A DNA stretch of 33,185 nucleotides, taken from Candidatus Gastranaerophilales bacterium (GTDB lineage: Bacteria; Cyanobacteriota; Vampirovibrionia; Gastranaerophilales; Gastranaerophilaceae). Below are positions 31,120 to 33,185 of this stretch, in pieces (the stretch's first letter is position 1; each line of letters starts with the position of its first letter). The notes beneath the pieces were generated by a model. The model was not told the origin of the DNA. It saw only the letters and a list, made by a program, of their open reading frames with translations, and did no database searches. The position numbers and the translations under genes were made by a program. The stretch covers positions 1 through 33,185 of the forward strand of contig CALUTG010000016.1 of assembly GCA_944323615.1 (NCBI GenBank). Reading direction: 5' to 3'.

Positions 31120-31665
31120 GTTATAGCTATGCTGGGGTTTGTAAGTTTTGTTCTTGCAATTATTGCCAAATCCGTTACATTTTATTATTCGGGAGATGCG
31201 TTTTCTCTTCCAAAAACACTTGAGGCAGTTCATGTAATGTTTGAAAGTTACATAATATTACATGTGTGTCTATTCCCGTTAACCTGCGCTCACGCAATTG
31301 TTCCTATTATTGTTCAATATGTATTGTTTGCTAAGCAAAAACTACAAAACAATATCACATTTATCATAATGATAGTTTTTACTATTCTTTGCACAATTCC
31401 GGGGTATAATAAATTTGATTTCAACAGAGGTAAGGGCATATATTTGGCATTTCTATCATTATTTGGTTCGCCTGTTACATTGCTTGCATTTATTATACTT
31501 TTTATATTACTCTATAGAGACTTGAAAAACAGAAAACAAATACCTGACAGTAAGCATATTACAAATCCTTCTTATATCAATTTTATAAATATTTTCTTCT
31601 GGTACGGAACTGTTGTACTGATTCTTGAAGCTCTTCTGCTGGTATATATGTTCATAATTTTATAA
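31069..31665 (+). CDS. polytopic membrane protein, array copy 2
   Basis: A 198-residue paralogue of copies 1 and 3 with about five membrane segments. It is much closer to copy 3 than to copy 1 over the centre (CAHAIVPIIVQY, AKQKLQNNI, MIVFTILCTIPGY) and the end (KQIPDSKHIT). It has a leaderless-type start under the palindromic operator. It is tail to tail with lipase 2, 8 bases apart, with no terminator between. Confidence 0.8.
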   Translation: MKLNSYFKNLPDMWSANVIAMLGFVSFVLAIIAKSVTFYYSGDAFSLPKTLEAVHVMFESYIILHVCLFPLTCAHAIVPIIVQYVLFAKQKLQNNITFIIMIVFTILCTIPGYNKFDFNRGKGIYLAFLSLFGSPVTLLAFIILFILLYRDLKNRKQIPDSKHITNPSYINFINIFFWYGTVVLILEALLLVYMFIIL

Positions 31666-31673
31666 AATTCCCT

Positions 31674-32564
31674 CTAACTTCCATGCTTCGCGCCGCAGGT
31701 ACGTACATAATCACCGACTTTTGTCCCGTCAGAACGCGTATAACCGCTCACTGTATATGAACCAACGCATTGTGAACCGGTTGAACCACCCTTATCTTTG
31801 TCTTTTCTCCCGAGCTTTTTATCAATTGAAGATTTTAAATCTCCCATCTTTTGCCGAATATTATTTTTGAGATTTCCAGCCGTTTCTCCGGATATAAGCT
31901 CCTTCACTTTTGTCATATTTGGATGCAAGTTCTTACTTGTCTGTTTAATTTCTTCAGTAGTTCGTATTTTCCTTTGAGACAAATCTTCCATGCTTTCTGC
32001 CTCATGGCTGTTTGCGCTTCCGGGTTTTTCAGGTACTGCATAAATTTCTCCGATATGACTCTGCCCGTTCACCATTGCTATATAGTCCTTCTCATTAACA
32101 TAGTTTATTACATTATTTTCCTTTAACTTTATTCCGCTTTTGAACATATCTCTGACTCCATAGGCGTTAAATGTCGCGGCAAAAACTCCCCTGATACCGG
32201 AAACTATTTCGCCAAGGCTTCCTCCCAGAGAATGACCTGTTACAGATATGTCCATCCCCGGATTCTCCCTCGCTACTTTATCATAAACAGCTATGGCATC
32301 CGTTGCCTGAGCAGGAAGCCTATTTCTTGCCATTGCTATATCGTTCCTAATATCTTCTCGGGTAGTTGGTTCCGTTCCGCGATAGGCTATTATCATATCT
32401 TTTCCGTTGGACAGAACTTCGGCATGAAAGCCGTTATTTTTATTATCCACTGAATCAATTACTTTATATCCGGCAGGAGGTTTTGAATTATCCTTGCGAT
32501 ATGCATATATAGAGGCTTGTTTTAGTATTTCATGATACTTAGTATCTTCTTTTTTATTTTTCAT
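31674..32564 (-). CDS. class-3-type lipase/phospholipase 2 with C-terminal module
   Basis: A 296-residue paralogue of lipase 1. Triad: Ser112 in TGHSLGGSLG, Asp160 in VNEKDY, His170 in SHIG. IIAYRGTEP and NDIAMARNRLPAQATDA are conserved. Beyond the hydrolase domain it has a basic linker (about residues 225-262) and an extra 30-residue module, CVGSYTVSGYTRSDGTKVGD followed by YVRTCGAKHG, with paired cysteines; lipase 1 lacks this. There is no signal peptide. AAGGAAA precedes the ATG. It is divergent from membrane protein copy 3. Confidence 0.88.
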   Translation of the reverse strand: MKNKKEDTKYHEILKQASIYAYRKDNSKPPAGYKVIDSVDNKNNGFHAEVLSNGKDMIIAYRGTEPTTREDIRNDIAMARNRLPAQATDAIAVYDKVARENPGMDISVTGHSLGGSLGEIVSGIRGVFAATFNAYGVRDMFKSGIKLKENNVINYVNEKDYIAMVNGQSHIGEIYAVPEKPGSANSHEAESMEDLSQRKIRTTEEIKQTSKNLHPNMTKVKELISGETAGNLKNNIRQKMGDLKSSIDKKLGRKDKDKGGSTGSQCVGSYTVSGYTRSDGTKVGDYVRTCGAKHGS

Positions 32565-32593
32565 ACTTTTTCCTTTTCTTAAATAATGTTTAC

Positions 32594-32602
32594 TGATATA
32601 AT
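32594..32602 (+). promoter_or_regulatory. extended -10, leaderless start of array copy 3
   Basis: TG-A-TATAAT, a perfect extended -10, then 6 bases (TACGAT), then the ATG at 32609. The palindrome of copies 1 and 2 is not present here. Confidence 0.7.
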
Positions 32603-32608
32603 TACGAT

Positions 32609-33185
32609 ATGAATATTAAGTCTTATTTCAAAAATCTCCCCAATATGTGGAGTGCTAATATTATAGCTATGCTCGGTTTTGTGAGCTTTGTTCTTATAAT
32701 TATTGCCATGGTTGCTTCATCCTATTATTCCGTAGATGAGTTCCCGTTTCCGCAAACATTCCGAGACCTCTACGGATTGATTGAAGACTGCTTACTATTA
32801 CAAGGGTGCATGTTTCCGTTAATCTGTGCTCACGCAATTATTCCCATTATTGTTCAATGTATATTGCTTGCTAAGCAGAAACTACAAAACAATATCATAT
32901 TTAGCATAATGATAGTTTTTACTATTCTATGTACAATACCCGGATATGACTTATTTGATTCCAGCAGAGGAGGGGGCATTTATTTTGCCTTCTTACCAAT
33001 ATTAGGCTCCCCGATAACAATAAGTGCATTTATTATACTTGTTATATTATTTTGCCGTGACTTGAAAAGCAGCAAACAAATACCTGACAGTAAACGTATT
33101 ACAAACCGTTCCTATATCAATTTTGTAAATATCTTTTTCTGTTATGGAATTGTAGAACTAACTCTCGCATTAGTTCTGCTTATCT
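32609..33185 (+). CDS. polytopic membrane protein, array copy 3 (cut by window end)
   Basis: 192 residues are visible and the frame is still open at the window end. It starts MNIKSYFKNLPNMWSANII and is clearly paralogous to copy 2 along its length (CAHAIIPIIVQC, AKQKLQNNI, IPGYDLFD, KQIPDSKRIT). By the pattern of the array a third lipase on the minus strand may follow beyond the window. Confidence 0.8.
   Translation, partial: MNIKSYFKNLPNMWSANIIAMLGFVSFVLIIIAMVASSYYSVDEFPFPQTFRDLYGLIEDCLLLQGCMFPLICAHAIIPIIVQCILLAKQKLQNNIIFSIMIVFTILCTIPGYDLFDSSRGGGIYFAFLPILGSPITISAFIILVILFCRDLKSSKQIPDSKRITNRSYINFVNIFFCYGIVELTLALVLLI

Overview
The window is AT-rich and comes from a bacterium that uses Shine-Dalgarno sites and sigma70-type promoters (TTGAAA or TTGATA, 17 bases, TATAAT-like), which argues against Bacteroidota. 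Several otherwise unrelated proteins begin with an I-x-P-I-T-like sequence followed by S-F-(K/Q/G). From memory this resembles proteins of gut Vampirovibrionia (Candidatus Gastranaerophilales, 'Melainabacteria'). I favour that lineage at moderate confidence; no rRNA, tRNA or database search supports it here.

Positions 1-16445 are chromosomal. They hold the end of an Orn/Lys/Arg decarboxylase, a small membrane-anchored PD-(D/E)xK-like protein, three lineage-type proteins on the minus strand, serS, a HIT-speE pair, a secreted CsgG/TolB-N-like protein divergent from a 1449-residue AsmA/TamB-like protein, two more small proteins, a composite inverted-repeat (MITE-like) intergenic region, rpsB-tsf, and a YaeI-like metallophosphoesterase. 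The decarboxylase and spermidine synthase both belong to polyamine metabolism but are not in one operon.

Positions 17152-29633 are a minus-strand phage module. In transcription order it has three small genes ending with a lytic-transglycosylase-like protein, a podovirus-type head-tail adaptor, a gp10-like tail hub, an Asn/Thr-rich internal protein, a holin- or spanin-like protein, fibre and Ig-like proteins, a DUF1353 protein and an intact large terminase. No portal, major capsid protein, small terminase, integrase or repressor is visible. Where head genes would be expected there are cargo genes with their own promoters and terminators: a tandem pair of exported Ca-loop proteins, a 96-residue gene with highly-expressed-type codons, and a small membrane protein.

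Positions 29623-33185 hold an alternating array: membrane protein (+), lipase (-), membrane protein (+), lipase (-), membrane protein (+, cut by the window end). The three membrane proteins are paralogues and so are the two class-3-type lipases. Neighbouring genes meet tail to tail with 3-8 bases between them, and start head to head from short shared promoter regions. Two of these promoter regions carry the same 15-base palindrome, TGTGATACAATCACA, over the -10 box; one of them also faces the phage lysis end. This array is the best candidate for an undescribed system (effector/immunity-like, exclusion or lysis-linked).

A theme across host and cargo genes is that the -10 hexamer ends 6-7 bases before the start codon with no Shine-Dalgarno, so several mRNAs should be leaderless.
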